Of a DNA stretch of 24,861 bases, positions 15,033-22,152 are shown one piece after another. The stretch comes from Gemmatimonadota bacterium (GTDB lineage Bacteria > Latescibacterota > UBA2968 > UBA8231). The position numbers and the translations under genes are program-made. Each line of letters begins with the position of its first letter. The first letter of the stretch is position 1. A model generated the notes under the pieces. The model saw only the letters and a list, made by a program, of their open reading frames with translations, made no database searches and was not told where the DNA came from. The stretch spans positions 1 through 24,861 of the forward strand of contig JAPPEF010000080.1 in the NCBI GenBank assembly GCA_028875335.1. The letters are read 5' to 3'.

Positions 15033-16093
15033 ACAAATTGAACGAATACGAGCAGCGCTACGAGGAGCTAAGCGCGCTTATGGTCGATCTGGCTACCAGC
15101 CAAAACCCGGCTCAGTACCAGAAGCTGGCGCGGGAAATGGGCGACTTGCAGGAAGTGGTGGATTTAGCGGGCCAGTACCGCGCCGTGCTGGAACAGCTCG
15201 CAGAGGCCGAGGAGATCATCGCCGATGGCAGCGATGCAGAGCTAGTCGAGTTGGCCGCGACCGAACGCGACCAACTGTGGGGAAAAGTGGCGCAGCTCGA
15301 AGAAACACTCAAAGTGCTGCTGATTCCCAAGGACCCCAACGACGGCCGCAACGCCATCGTCGAGATCCGCGCTGGCACTGGCGGTGACGAAGCCGGGCTT
15401 TTCGCCAGCGATCTATACCGCATGTACCACCGGTTTGCCGAGCGCAAGGGCTTGAAGACCGAGGAGCTTTCCTCCAGTCAGAATCCAGCCGGTGGCTTTA
15501 AGGAAGTGGTGTTTGTGGTTTCAGGCGCGGACGCCTTTGGTCAGCTCAAGTTCGAGAGCGGGGTGCACCGCGTGCAGCGGGTTCCCAAAACCGAGGCTTC
15601 GGGCCGGATTCACACATCGGCGGCTTCAGTAGCGGTTTTGCCCGAAGCCGAGGAAGTGGAGGTGGAGATTGCTCCCGAGGATTTGAAAATCGAAGTGTAC
15701 CGCTCTAGCGGGCCTGGCGGCCAAAGCGTCAATACCACGGATTCGGCCGTGAAAATCACCCATGTTCCAACGGGTATTGTCGTCTCCTGTCAGGACGAGA
15801 AGTCGCAGCTAAAGAACAAGAACAAGGCATTGAAGGTCCTGCGCGCCCGGCTCTACGACAAATTGCAGGCCGAGCAAAAGGCCGAGCGCGACGCCGCCCG
15901 CGCCGGCCAGATTGGCTCTGGCGACCGCAGCGCGAAAATCCGCACCTACAACTTCCCGCAGGGTCGGGTCACCGATCACCGCATTGGCTTGTCCCTCTAC
16001 CGCCTAGAGGAAATCCTCGATGGCGATTTTGAGAAATTTATAGAGCAATTGGCCCTTGCATCGCAGCAGGACGCGCTGGTGGCGGACCTATGA
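15026..16093 (+). CDS. prfA: Peptide chain release factor 1
   Basis: A 355-residue class I release factor that frees the peptide at UAA/UAG stops. The GGQ peptidyl-hydrolysis motif is at residues 231-233 in 'SSGPGGQSVNTTDSAVKITH'. The stop-codon-reading PxT motif of RF1 is PKT in 'VQRVPKTEASGRIHTS', which separates it from RF2 (SPF). Domain 1 starts 'MLDKLNEYEQRYEEL'. The GTG start lies inside the end of the DUF1385 gene, with GAGGT nine bases upstream. The stop overlaps the prmC start as ATGA, indicating translational coupling to its own methyltransferase. Confidence 0.96.
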   Translation: MLDKLNEYEQRYEELSALMVDLATSQNPAQYQKLAREMGDLQEVVDLAGQYRAVLEQLAEAEEIIADGSDAELVELAATERDQLWGKVAQLEETLKVLLIPKDPNDGRNAIVEIRAGTGGDEAGLFASDLYRMYHRFAERKGLKTEELSSSQNPAGGFKEVVFVVSGADAFGQLKFESGVHRVQRVPKTEASGRIHTSAASVAVLPEAEEVEVEIAPEDLKIEVYRSSGPGGQSVNTTDSAVKITHVPTGIVVSCQDEKSQLKNKNKALKVLRARLYDKLQAEQKAERDAARAGQIGSGDRSAKIRTYNFPQGRVTDHRIGLSLYRLEEILDGDFEKFIEQLALASQQDALVADL

Positions 16094-16962
16094 GCGGACG
16101 CTCCTGGCGGCTGCTCGACATCCTCGAAAACACAAGCCGTTTTTTCGCGTCAAAGGGCTTGGAAAACGCCCGTCTACAAGCAGAGTTGCTGCTAGCCGCA
16201 GTGCTCGGCGTCAAACGCCTCGATCTCTACCTACAATTTGAACGCCCCTTGCACCGCAGTGAAGTGGACCGCTATCGGGAATACGTGCGTCAGCGGTTGC
16301 AGCGCGTGCCCGTGCAGTACATCACGGGTGTGGCCGCCTTTCGCCATCTAGAGTTGGCTGTGACGCCTGCGGTGTTGATCCCGCGCCCTGAGACCGAAGT
16401 GCTCGTTGATGTGGCCTTGGAGCTTTTGCCCACAGGTGGCCGGGTTCTCGACTTGTGTTGCGGCTCAGGTGCGGTCGCCCTGTCGCTGGCCCAAGAGGCG
16501 GCCGCGGCCGAAGTGGTGGCAACCGACGTATCGGCTGCTGCTTTAGAAGTAGCGAAGGCCAACGCCCAACGCTGCGGACTAGCTGGCCGCGTCGAGTGGC
16601 ACTGCGGCGATCTGTTTACGCCTCTCCGTGACACCGAGCCTTTTGATCTCGTCGCGGCCAACCCGCCGTATGTGCGTCGCGGCGACTTGGCGCAACTCGC
16701 GCCGGAAGTTCGCGACTACGAGCCTCATCTCGCGCTAGATGGGGGCGAAGACGGATTGGCGTACTATCGGCGCATCGCGCAGGAGGCTGCGGACTTTATT
16801 CGCCCCGGAGGTCATCTGCTGCTAGAGGTAGGAGACGGCCAAAGCGCGGTCGTGGAGGGCCTACTTGCGCGGTCTGCACGCTTGACTGAGGTTCAGATAA
16901 GACCGGACTTAAACCAGATTCTCCGAGTCGTTGTCGCACGTGCGGCTACTCAGACGAGTTGA
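16090..16962 (+). CDS. prmC: Release factor glutamine N5-methyltransferase
   Basis: A 290-residue SAM-dependent methyltransferase that methylates the glutamine of the GGQ motif in release factors. The N-terminal helical release-factor-binding part ('ARLQAELLLAAVLGVKRLDLYLQ', for example 'LQAELLLAAVLG') precedes 'PVQYITGVAAFRHLELAV' and 'VLIPRPETEVLVD'. The SAM-binding glycine loop is 'VLDLCCGSGAVALSLA', and the catalytic NPPY motif is residues 191-194. It overlaps prfA by 4 nt, so the enzyme is translated right after its substrate. radA begins 3 nt after its stop. Confidence 0.95.
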   Translation: MSGRSWRLLDILENTSRFFASKGLENARLQAELLLAAVLGVKRLDLYLQFERPLHRSEVDRYREYVRQRLQRVPVQYITGVAAFRHLELAVTPAVLIPRPETEVLVDVALELLPTGGRVLDLCCGSGAVALSLAQEAAAAEVVATDVSAAALEVAKANAQRCGLAGRVEWHCGDLFTPLRDTEPFDLVAANPPYVRRGDLAQLAPEVRDYEPHLALDGGEDGLAYYRRIAQEAADFIRPGGHLLLEVGDGQSAVVEGLLARSARLTEVQIRPDLNQILRVVVARAATQTS

Positions 16963-16965
16963 GGC

Positions 16966-18339
16966 ATGGCCAAGAAGAACCGTTCCGCTTACGTCTGCCA
17001 GTCCTGCGGCCACAGTGCTGCGCGCTGGTTTGGGCGCTGCGTGGCCTGCGGCGAGTGGAACACCTGCGTCGAGGAGCGGCCCCAAGCACCCGACAGCCGG
17101 CGCGAACATTTAACGGTATCGCCCCGCTCCCAATTGCAACCCATTACGCAAGTCGATGACCAAGACCACGAGCGGCTGCAAATCGGCATCTCCGAGTTCG
17201 ACCGAGTCTTGGGCGGCGGCATCATGCCCGGTTCGGTCGTCTTAGTCGGTGGAGATCCCGGCATCGGCAAATCGACGCTCCTGTTGCAGATGGCCGGACA
17301 GCTAGCGGCCTCTGATTTTCGCATCGCGTACATTTCCGCCGAGGAGTCGGCCGCGCAGATTCGCCTGCGCGCCGGCCGCTTAGGCGCGTTGTGCGAAAGC
17401 CTGCACGTGATGGCCGAGACCAGCCTCACGGCCATTCTCGACCAGTTGCAATCCGCCAGTCCACTGGCCATCATCATCGACTCGATCCAGACCATTTACA
17501 TGCCCGAGCTGGAGAGCGCGCCCGGCAGCGTGACCCAAGTGCGCGAATGCGCTGCGCGGCTCGTCTATTTGGCCAAAGAGAGCGGCATTCCCACGTTTTT
17601 AGTGGGGCACGTGACCAAAGAGGGCACGGTCGCCGGGCCGCGAGTACTGGAGCACTTAGTCGATACCGTGCTCTATTTAGAGGGTGAGCGGCACCACCAC
17701 TTCCGCATCCTGCGCGCCGCCAAAAATCGCTTTGGTTCGACCAACGAGATCGGGATTTTTGAGATGCGGGACCAAGGGCTGATCGAGGTCGCCAACCCCT
17801 CCAAAATTCTGTTGGCCGAGCGCGCCGAGGGTGTGTCGGGTTCGGCCATCGTCTGTAGCATGGAGGGCACGCGGCCACTCCTGATCGAAATTCAGGCCCT
17901 CGTCTCGCGCTCTAGTTTTGGTTATCCGCAGCGGGTTGCCACCGGCATCGACGCCAAGCGGCTCTCGATTATTATCGCGGTGCTCGAAAAGCGCTGCGGC
18001 CACGACCTGTCGAGTGAGGATATTTTCGTCAATGTCGTAGGGGGCATTCGCCTCGACGAGCCGGCGGTGGATATGGGGGTGGGGATGGCGATTGTCTCGA
18101 GCTTCCGCAACAATCCCATCGAAGCGCAGACCGTGGCCATTGGCGAGATCGGGTTGGGAGGGGAGATCCGGCCGGTGAACCAAATTGACCGGCGGGTGGC
18201 CGAGGCGCGGAGTTTGGGGTTTGAACGATGTTTGGTGGCACGGAGCAACCTGCAAGGGTGGAAGCGTCCGGAGGGGATGGAGGTGGTCGGGGTAGGGGGG
18301 ATGGAGGCGGTCGAAGCCCTCGCACTTGGCCCAAGCTAG
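16966..18339 (+). CDS. radA: DNA repair protein RadA/Sms
   Basis: A 457-residue RecA-like ATPase that drives branch migration in recombination. The N-terminal zinc finger has C11-x2-C14-x10-C25-x2-C28. The ATPase domain holds Walker A 'GGDPGIGKSTLLLQMAG', 'YISAEESAAQI', Walker B 'PLAIIIDSIQTIY' and the RadA-specific 'KNRFGSTNEIGIFEM'. The C-terminal part is the Lon-protease-like domain ('VGGIRLDEPAVDMGVGMAIV', 'IGEIGLGGEIRPV'), which is not expected to be proteolytic. The gene closes a tightly packed DUF1385-prfA-prmC-radA run, and its functional partner recA follows in the same direction. Confidence 0.96.
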   Translation: MAKKNRSAYVCQSCGHSAARWFGRCVACGEWNTCVEERPQAPDSRREHLTVSPRSQLQPITQVDDQDHERLQIGISEFDRVLGGGIMPGSVVLVGGDPGIGKSTLLLQMAGQLAASDFRIAYISAEESAAQIRLRAGRLGALCESLHVMAETSLTAILDQLQSASPLAIIIDSIQTIYMPELESAPGSVTQVRECAARLVYLAKESGIPTFLVGHVTKEGTVAGPRVLEHLVDTVLYLEGERHHHFRILRAAKNRFGSTNEIGIFEMRDQGLIEVANPSKILLAERAEGVSGSAIVCSMEGTRPLLIEIQALVSRSSFGYPQRVATGIDAKRLSIIIAVLEKRCGHDLSSEDIFVNVVGGIRLDEPAVDMGVGMAIVSSFRNNPIEAQTVAIGEIGLGGEIRPVNQIDRRVAEARSLGFERCLVARSNLQGWKRPEGMEVVGVGGMEAVEALALGPS

Positions 18340-18444
18340 CTCCTTTTCTTCACAAAGCTGTTTCCCGCAGTTGCCGATTTCTGCTTTTCGCAGTATCCCT
18401 CTCGCTCTTCTAACATATTATTAAACAATAAATTGCGCAGATTC

Positions 18445-18473
18445 TTGCCGCTTGGCACGGCATTTGTTATAAA
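18445..18473 (+). promoter_or_regulatory. Upstream recA promoter candidate (P2)
   Basis: TTGCCG (18445-18450), 17 bp, TATAAA (18468-18473). The predicted start is near 18480, just before an AGTAG/CTACT inverted repeat (about 18481-18496). Confidence 0.45.
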
Positions 18474-18511
18474 CGGGTAGAGTAGCTTAATCTACTTCAA
18501 TTAAAAAATGC

Positions 18512-18540
18512 TTGACACCTGAACATTGATTCACTATTTT
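18512..18540 (+). promoter_or_regulatory. Main recA promoter (P1)
   Basis: A consensus TTGACA (18512-18517) with exactly 17 bp to TATTTT (18535-18540). The predicted start is near 18547. The spacer contains GAACATTGATTC, one mismatch from the GAAC-N4-GTTC LexA box of Gram-positive bacteria. Confidence 0.7.
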
Positions 18541-18585
18541 TTTGTTCAGGTTGTTCAGGTGGCGGTGTTAATGAACGTCTCTTCA
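18516..18585. promoter_or_regulatory. Operator-like repeat array over the recA promoter (possible SOS control)
   Basis: CACCTGAACA (18516-18525) overlaps the -35 box. Its exact reverse complement TGTTCAGGTG (18552-18561) lies downstream of the -10 box, preceded by a tandem copy TGTTCAGGT (18543-18551). Two TGAAC-N5-TTCA sites occur at 18520-18533 and 18572-18585, 52 bp apart. The left arms lie upstream of the predicted start, so this is a DNA-level array and not only an RNA hairpin. LexA is the obvious candidate binder; that is inference. Confidence 0.5.
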
Positions 18586-18607
18586 TAGAACGCGCGAGGA
18601 GGAAATC

Positions 18608-19690
18608 ATGATAGCAGGCAAAGACAGGGCCAGTGCTAACGGCAAGCCCTTGGGCGAGGACAAGGACAAGGCGATCGGCTTGGCGCTCGCCCAGATCGAG
18701 CGGCAGTTTGGCAAAGGGGCCATCATGCGGTTAGGCGAGTCAGCGGCAATGGATGTCGACGTCATTTCCACGGGTGCTATTTCGCTAGATGCGGCCCTCG
18801 GGGTCGGCGGGGTGCCCAGAGGTCGGGTCGTCGAACTTTTCGGGCCTGAAGCCGCGGGTAAGACCATGCTGGCATTGCACATCGTCTCCCAGGCGCAAAA
18901 GACCGGCACGGCGGCTTTCATCGACGCCGAGCACGCGCTCGACGTGAATTTTGCCCGTCGGCTGGGCGTTGATATCGACAATTTGCTCGTCTCGCAGCCG
19001 GATTCGGGCGAAGAGGCCCTAGAGATCACGGATACGCTGGTGCGCAGCGGTGCCCTCGACCTAGTCGTAATCGATTCGGTAGCAGCGCTCGTGCCCAAGG
19101 CCGAGCTCGAAGGCGATATGGGCGATTCCCACGTAGGCTTGCAAGCGCGGCTGATGTCCCAAGCCCTGCGCAAGCTCACCGGGTCGTCGCAGAAGTCCGG
19201 GACCACGGTGATTTTTATCAACCAGTTGCGGATGAAGATTGGCGTGATGTTTGGCAGCCCCGAGACCACCACCGGCGGTCGTGCCCTAAACTTCTATTCC
19301 TCGGTTCGCCTCGACATCCGCGGCATTGGCGCGATCAAGGACGGCGACGAGATCATCGGTCGCCGCACCCGCGTCAAGGTCGTCAAGAACAAGGTCGCCC
19401 CGCCCTTCCGCGAGGCCGAGTTCGACATCATGTTCCGCGGCGACGACGTAGGCATATCGCGCGAGACTGATCTGCTCGACTTGGGCGTCAACAGCGGTTT
19501 CGTCGCCAAAAGCGGCACTTGGTTTTCCTACGGTGACGAGCGGCTGGGCCAAGGGCGCGAGAACGCGCGCATCTTCCTCCGCGACAACCACGAGGTCCGA
19601 ACGCGCCTAGAGATCGAGGTGCGCCAAGCCCTCAACATGAAGGTCGCAGAAGTGCCTGAACACGAAGAAGCAGAGGCCGAACTGGCTTAG
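18608..19690 (+). CDS. recA: Recombinase RecA
   Basis: A 360-residue RecA of standard length that forms filaments on single-stranded DNA for strand exchange and LexA cleavage. Visible parts are '[18 protein letters not shown]', Walker A '[13 protein letters not shown]' (Ala-Ala where many have Ser-Ser), 'FIDAEHALD', '[15 protein letters not shown]', Walker B '[17 protein letters not shown]', and loop L2 '[20 protein letters not shown]'. The C-terminal domain ends in an acidic tail rich in Glu. The ATG has AGGAGG six bases upstream. It stands alone under its own promoters, 268 bp after radA. Confidence 0.98.
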   Translation: MIAGKDRASANGKPLGEDKDKAIGLALAQIERQFGKGAIMRLGESAAMDVDVISTGAISLDAALGVGGVPRGRVVELFGPEAAGKTMLALHIVSQAQKTGTAAFIDAEHALDVNFARRLGVDIDNLLVSQPDSGEEALEITDTLVRSGALDLVVIDSVAALVPKAELEGDMGDSHVGLQARLMSQALRKLTGSSQKSGTTVIFINQLRMKIGVMFGSPETTTGGRALNFYSSVRLDIRGIGAIKDGDEIIGRRTRVKVVKNKVAPPFREAEFDIMFRGDDVGISRETDLLDLGVNSGFVAKSGTWFSYGDERLGQGRENARIFLRDNHEVRTRLEIEVRQALNMKVAEVPEHEEAEAELA

Positions 19691-19702
19691 CCTCTGCGTT
19701 CT

Positions 19703-19771
19703 CGCGGGTCGAGGTGCCAAGGCTGCTCTGGAGACCCCACGCCAAGGCGGCCGCAGCGCCTCGCACCCGCG
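19703..19771 (+). other. Long imperfect stem in the recA 3' flank (structured RNA candidate)
   Basis: CGCGGGTCGAGG (19703-19714) pairs with CCTCGCACCCGCG (19759-19771) over 12 bp with one bulged C. Inside, GCTGC (19722-19726) pairs with GCAGC (19753-19757). A repeated GCCAAGGC occurs at 19716-19723 and 19741-19748. There is no U-tract after the stem, so it is not a standard intrinsic terminator. It may stabilise the recA 3' end or be a small RNA. Confidence 0.4.
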
Positions 19772-19784
19772 CGTACTCCTGAAA

Positions 19785-19805
19785 GGGCGGGTTTTAAACC
19801 CGCCC
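19785..19805. repeat. 21-bp palindrome with 10-bp arms before the small gene
   Basis: GGGCGGGTTT and AAACCCGCCC are perfect arms around one T. It lies 8 bp upstream of the AAGGAGGT ribosome binding site of the next gene and has no U-tract. The look is that of a dispersed extragenic palindrome (REP-like), but only one copy is in this window. Confidence 0.45.
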
Positions 19806-19824
19806 CTCCCCCAAGGAGGTAATT

Positions 19825-20082
19825 ATGCAGACTGCCAGACTAAGCCCCGCGGCCATCCCCTTGCAGGCGCGCATTGGGCAAGCTCGCTCTTGGGCCGACT
19901 TAGATCTGTTGTGCGAGCACATCGATGCCGCCTATCAGCGCGGCGAGCTCGACCTGTCCAGCGTCGACGAACTGAGTGCCTTGGTTGCGGTGGCCGCCCT
20001 GAAGGTGCCCGAGCAACCCAGCATCCCCGCCGAGGCGCTCTTAGACCGGGAACGGGAAGTGCTCACCCGTCAAGCTGCCTGA
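19825..20082 (+). CDS. Small hypothetical protein, 85 residues
   Basis: I do not recognise this family. Coding is supported by an excellent AAGGAGGT ribosome binding site seven bases before the ATG, a strong terminator downstream and isolation from other genes. The protein is soluble, Ala/Leu/Glu-rich and probably all-helical: an amphipathic first half ('RIGQARSWADLDLLCEHIDAAYQRGELD', for example 'WADLDLLCEHIDAAYQRGEL'), then 'VDELSALVAVAALKVPEQ' and a charged C-terminal helix. It has no signal peptide, membrane segment or metal motif; the single Cys is not in a motif. The size and helical make-up would fit a small regulatory or adaptor protein, but no function can be assigned. Confidence 0.65.
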   Translation: MQTARLSPAAIPLQARIGQARSWADLDLLCEHIDAAYQRGELDLSSVDELSALVAVAALKVPEQPSIPAEALLDREREVLTRQAA

Positions 20083-20123
20083 CCAAGCCGCGACACAGCC
20101 CGCCTTTAGGGGGGGCCAACATG

Positions 20124-20157
20124 GGCGCCGGAGTTTTTGCTCCGGCGCCTTTCGTTT
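20124..20157 (+). terminator. Rho-independent terminator after the small gene
   Basis: GGCGCCGGAG pairs perfectly with CTCCGGCGCC (10 bp, 6-nt loop), followed by TTTCGTTT. It overlaps the start of the hpt promoter. Confidence 0.85.
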
Positions 20158-20185
20158 GCAAAGAATAGCCCATAAGCCGTATAAT
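20156..20185 (+). promoter_or_regulatory. Promoter of hpt, apparently giving a leaderless mRNA
   Basis: TTGCAA (20156-20161), 18 bp, then a perfect TATAAT (20180-20185). Only seven bases separate the -10 box from the hpt ATG, so transcription should begin at or one base before the start codon. Confidence 0.65.
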
Positions 20186-20192
20186 CAAGGGC

Positions 20193-20738
20193 ATGCCTCG
20201 CAGTCTGTTGGAAACTCCCGCCTTAAGAGTGCTAATTGAGCGCCAGCAAGTGGAGCAACGCATCGGCGAGTTGGCTCGGACGCTAGCTGACGACTACGCT
20301 GGGTCAGCCCCCTTATTTATTGGCCTCCTCAACGGAGCCGTGCAGTTTATGATGGCCCTGATGGACCGCTTGCCCGAGGAGTTGTTGACGCGGTTGGATT
20401 ACGATTTTATCGGTGTTTCGAGCTATCAGGGCACGGAGAACACTGGTCGGATCGAACTGACCAAAGATATCGTTGTCGCCGTGGCCGGACGAGACGTGCT
20501 CGTCGTCGATGGTATCGTTGATACGGGTCGATCCCTAGATTTTGTGATGTCCATGATAGAGTCGCGGCGACCTCTTTCGCTCAGAGCGTGTACGTTGCTC
20601 AACAAATCTGCCCGCAGGGAGTTTCCAGTGCCGTTAGATTACTGTGGTTTTGAAATTGAAGATACGTTCGTCGTTGGCTACGGCATGGATTGCGACCAGC
20701 ACTACCGCGCCCTGCGCCACATCGCCGCCATTGGATGA
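20193..20738 (+). CDS. hpt: Hypoxanthine (guanine) phosphoribosyltransferase
   Basis: A 181-residue type I phosphoribosyltransferase that salvages hypoxanthine/guanine with PRPP. Visible motifs are 'FIGLLNGAVQFMMALMDRL' (PPi loop region), the flexible loop 'FIGVSSYQG', and the PRPP loop 'DVLVVDGIVDTGRSLDF' (residues 101-117). The C-terminal 'TFVVGYGMDCDQHYRALRHI' is strongly HPRT-like. In the PRPP loop the usual acidic pair (Glu/Asp-Asp) is Asp106-Gly107, while the catalytic-base Asp110 is kept. A 19-bp gap joins it to the SDR gene, which has its own ribosome binding site. The ATG abuts the promoter; AAGGG is too close to act as a normal Shine-Dalgarno sequence. Confidence 0.92.
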   Translation: MPRSLLETPALRVLIERQQVEQRIGELARTLADDYAGSAPLFIGLLNGAVQFMMALMDRLPEELLTRLDYDFIGVSSYQGTENTGRIELTKDIVVAVAGRDVLVVDGIVDTGRSLDFVMSMIESRRPLSLRACTLLNKSARREFPVPLDYCGFEIEDTFVVGYGMDCDQHYRALRHIAAIG

Positions 20739-20758
20739 TATAGAGGAGAAGAGGAGCC

Positions 20759-21577
20759 ATGGCCCCCAAGAAAGTCTTAATTACCGGCGTTTTCGGATTG
20801 ATCGCCGGATCTGTATATCGGCATTTGCGCACCCAACCCGACCGCTATGATCTCTATGGGCTAGCGCGGCGATCCCAGCTTTCGGAGCGGGCACCCAAAG
20901 ACGCAGACTTGGGAATTTCCGAAGAGAAATTCATCCTTGCAGACTTGACGGATTACAACGCAATAGCAAGGGTCGTCGAAGGCATGGATGTGGTCGTGCA
21001 ACTGGCAGCCGATCCGCGGCCAGACGCTAGTTGGGAGAGCCTACTCGGCAGCAATATCATCGGACCGCGCAATGTGCTGGAGGCCGCGCGCCGTGCTGGC
21101 GTCGGGCGCGTGGTCTTCGCCAGCTCGATCATGGTGTCTTGGGGCTACCAGCAAGAGGACCCGTACAAGGCCATCTCCGAAGGGCGCTTTGACGCGGTTG
21201 ATGCCGGTCAGGTAGAGATAGTGACGCACGAATGGCCGCATCGGCCCACTGGTCTTTATCCGGCGACCAAAATTTGGGGCGAGGCCCTAGCGCGCTACTA
21301 CGCCGACGTACACAATATGTCGGTACCCTGTCTGCGCATCGGCTGGGTCAATGCCGAGGACCACCCGCGCGACGAGCGGGGCGGAGCCATTTGGTGTAGC
21401 CAGCGCGACGTGGTGCAGCTCGTGCAACGCGCTATTGAGGCCCCTGCGGACTTGCGCTTTGATATTTTTTACGGAGTCTCTCACAACCGCTGGCGCTGGG
21501 TCGATATCGACCATCCGCGCCAGGTCTTGGGCTATATCCCCGCAGACAGCGCCGAAGAGAAGTTAGGGTTGGCCTGA
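20759..21577 (+). CDS. NAD(P)-dependent epimerase/dehydratase (extended SDR), uronate-dehydrogenase-like
   Basis: A 272-residue Rossmann-fold enzyme. The dinucleotide loop is 'VLITGVFGLIAGSVYRHL' (G10-x2-G13, with Ala at the third Gly position). The catalytic Tyr167-x3-Lys171 is in 'GLYPATKIWGEALARYYAD', with Ser122/123 in 'VVFASSIMVSWGY'. The order 'ADLTDYNAI', 'DVVVQLAADPRPDASWESLL', 'NIIGPRNVLEAARRAGVGRV' and 'LRIGWVN' resembles uronate dehydrogenases and related sugar oxidoreductases. The substrate is not determined by sequence. AGGAG repeats just upstream of the ATG give a good ribosome binding site. It probably shares a transcript with hpt and the two genes after it. Confidence 0.85.
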   Translation: MAPKKVLITGVFGLIAGSVYRHLRTQPDRYDLYGLARRSQLSERAPKDADLGISEEKFILADLTDYNAIARVVEGMDVVVQLAADPRPDASWESLLGSNIIGPRNVLEAARRAGVGRVVFASSIMVSWGYQQEDPYKAISEGRFDAVDAGQVEIVTHEWPHRPTGLYPATKIWGEALARYYADVHNMSVPCLRIGWVNAEDHPRDERGGAIWCSQRDVVQLVQRAIEAPADLRFDIFYGVSHNRWRWVDIDHPRQVLGYIPADSAEEKLGLA

Positions 21578-21581
21578 GCTA

Positions 21582-22136
21582 ATGGGCCAAGCGCCTAAAA
21601 CCAAAACGGACCTATTGTCCGTCAAGCTCTTCTTCGTCGTCCTAGGGGCTATTGCCGCCTACAATGTCGTCAATTGGGTGCGCGGCGCGCCGGAATGGGA
21701 GGAGCGGCTCTATGAGCCAGGGGCTTTCGCAGTGCAGACGGCCGGCCGACCCAATCTGCGCAAGCTGCGCGAGCCGTTGTCCTTTGGCGAGGTAGAGTTC
21801 CAATACCTGATGTTCGAGCGCGCCGACGTGCAATACGCCATTGCCTACGGGGATATGCCCGAAGCCGTCCAAGCTGATAGTGCGATTGCTGCGCGTCGAG
21901 ATGCTATCTTGCAGAAGGTGGAGGGAACGATCCTGTCGGAGGCCGCCGTTGAGATGGACGGGCATCCCGCTTGGCAGACGCAGATACAAGCTGCCGACGA
22001 AAGCCTCCTGCGAATGCAGAGCCTACAGGTGGGCCAGCGGCTCTACAGCTTGATGGCGGTCGGAGCACCCTCTGCGTTTGACGACCCCTCGGATATCGAG
22101 CGATTTTTCTCGTCCTTCAGGCTCGCCAAGCCCTGA
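21582..22136 (+). CDS. Hypothetical membrane-anchored protein
   Basis: A 184-residue protein I cannot place in a named family. A hydrophilic N-terminus is followed by one membrane segment (about residues 14-33, 'VKLFFVVLGAIAAYNVVNWV') and an exported or cytosolic domain. The domain's layout, 'AFAVQTAGRPNLRKLREPLS', then 'EFQYLMFERADVQYAIAYGD', and a final 'LYSLMAVGAPSAFDDPSDIERFFSSFRL', resembles the overall pattern of PsbP/DcrB-like or DUF1795-type domains. That is a weak, shape-level comparison. The ATG is 4 bp after the SDR stop, so translation is likely coupled; no independent Shine-Dalgarno sequence is clear. Confidence 0.7.
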   Translation: MGQAPKTKTDLLSVKLFFVVLGAIAAYNVVNWVRGAPEWEERLYEPGAFAVQTAGRPNLRKLREPLSFGEVEFQYLMFERADVQYAIAYGDMPEAVQADSAIAARRDAILQKVEGTILSEAAVEMDGHPAWQTQIQAADESLLRMQSLQVGQRLYSLMAVGAPSAFDDPSDIERFFSSFRLAKP

Positions 22137-22152
22137 TGATAAGGAGTATTAA

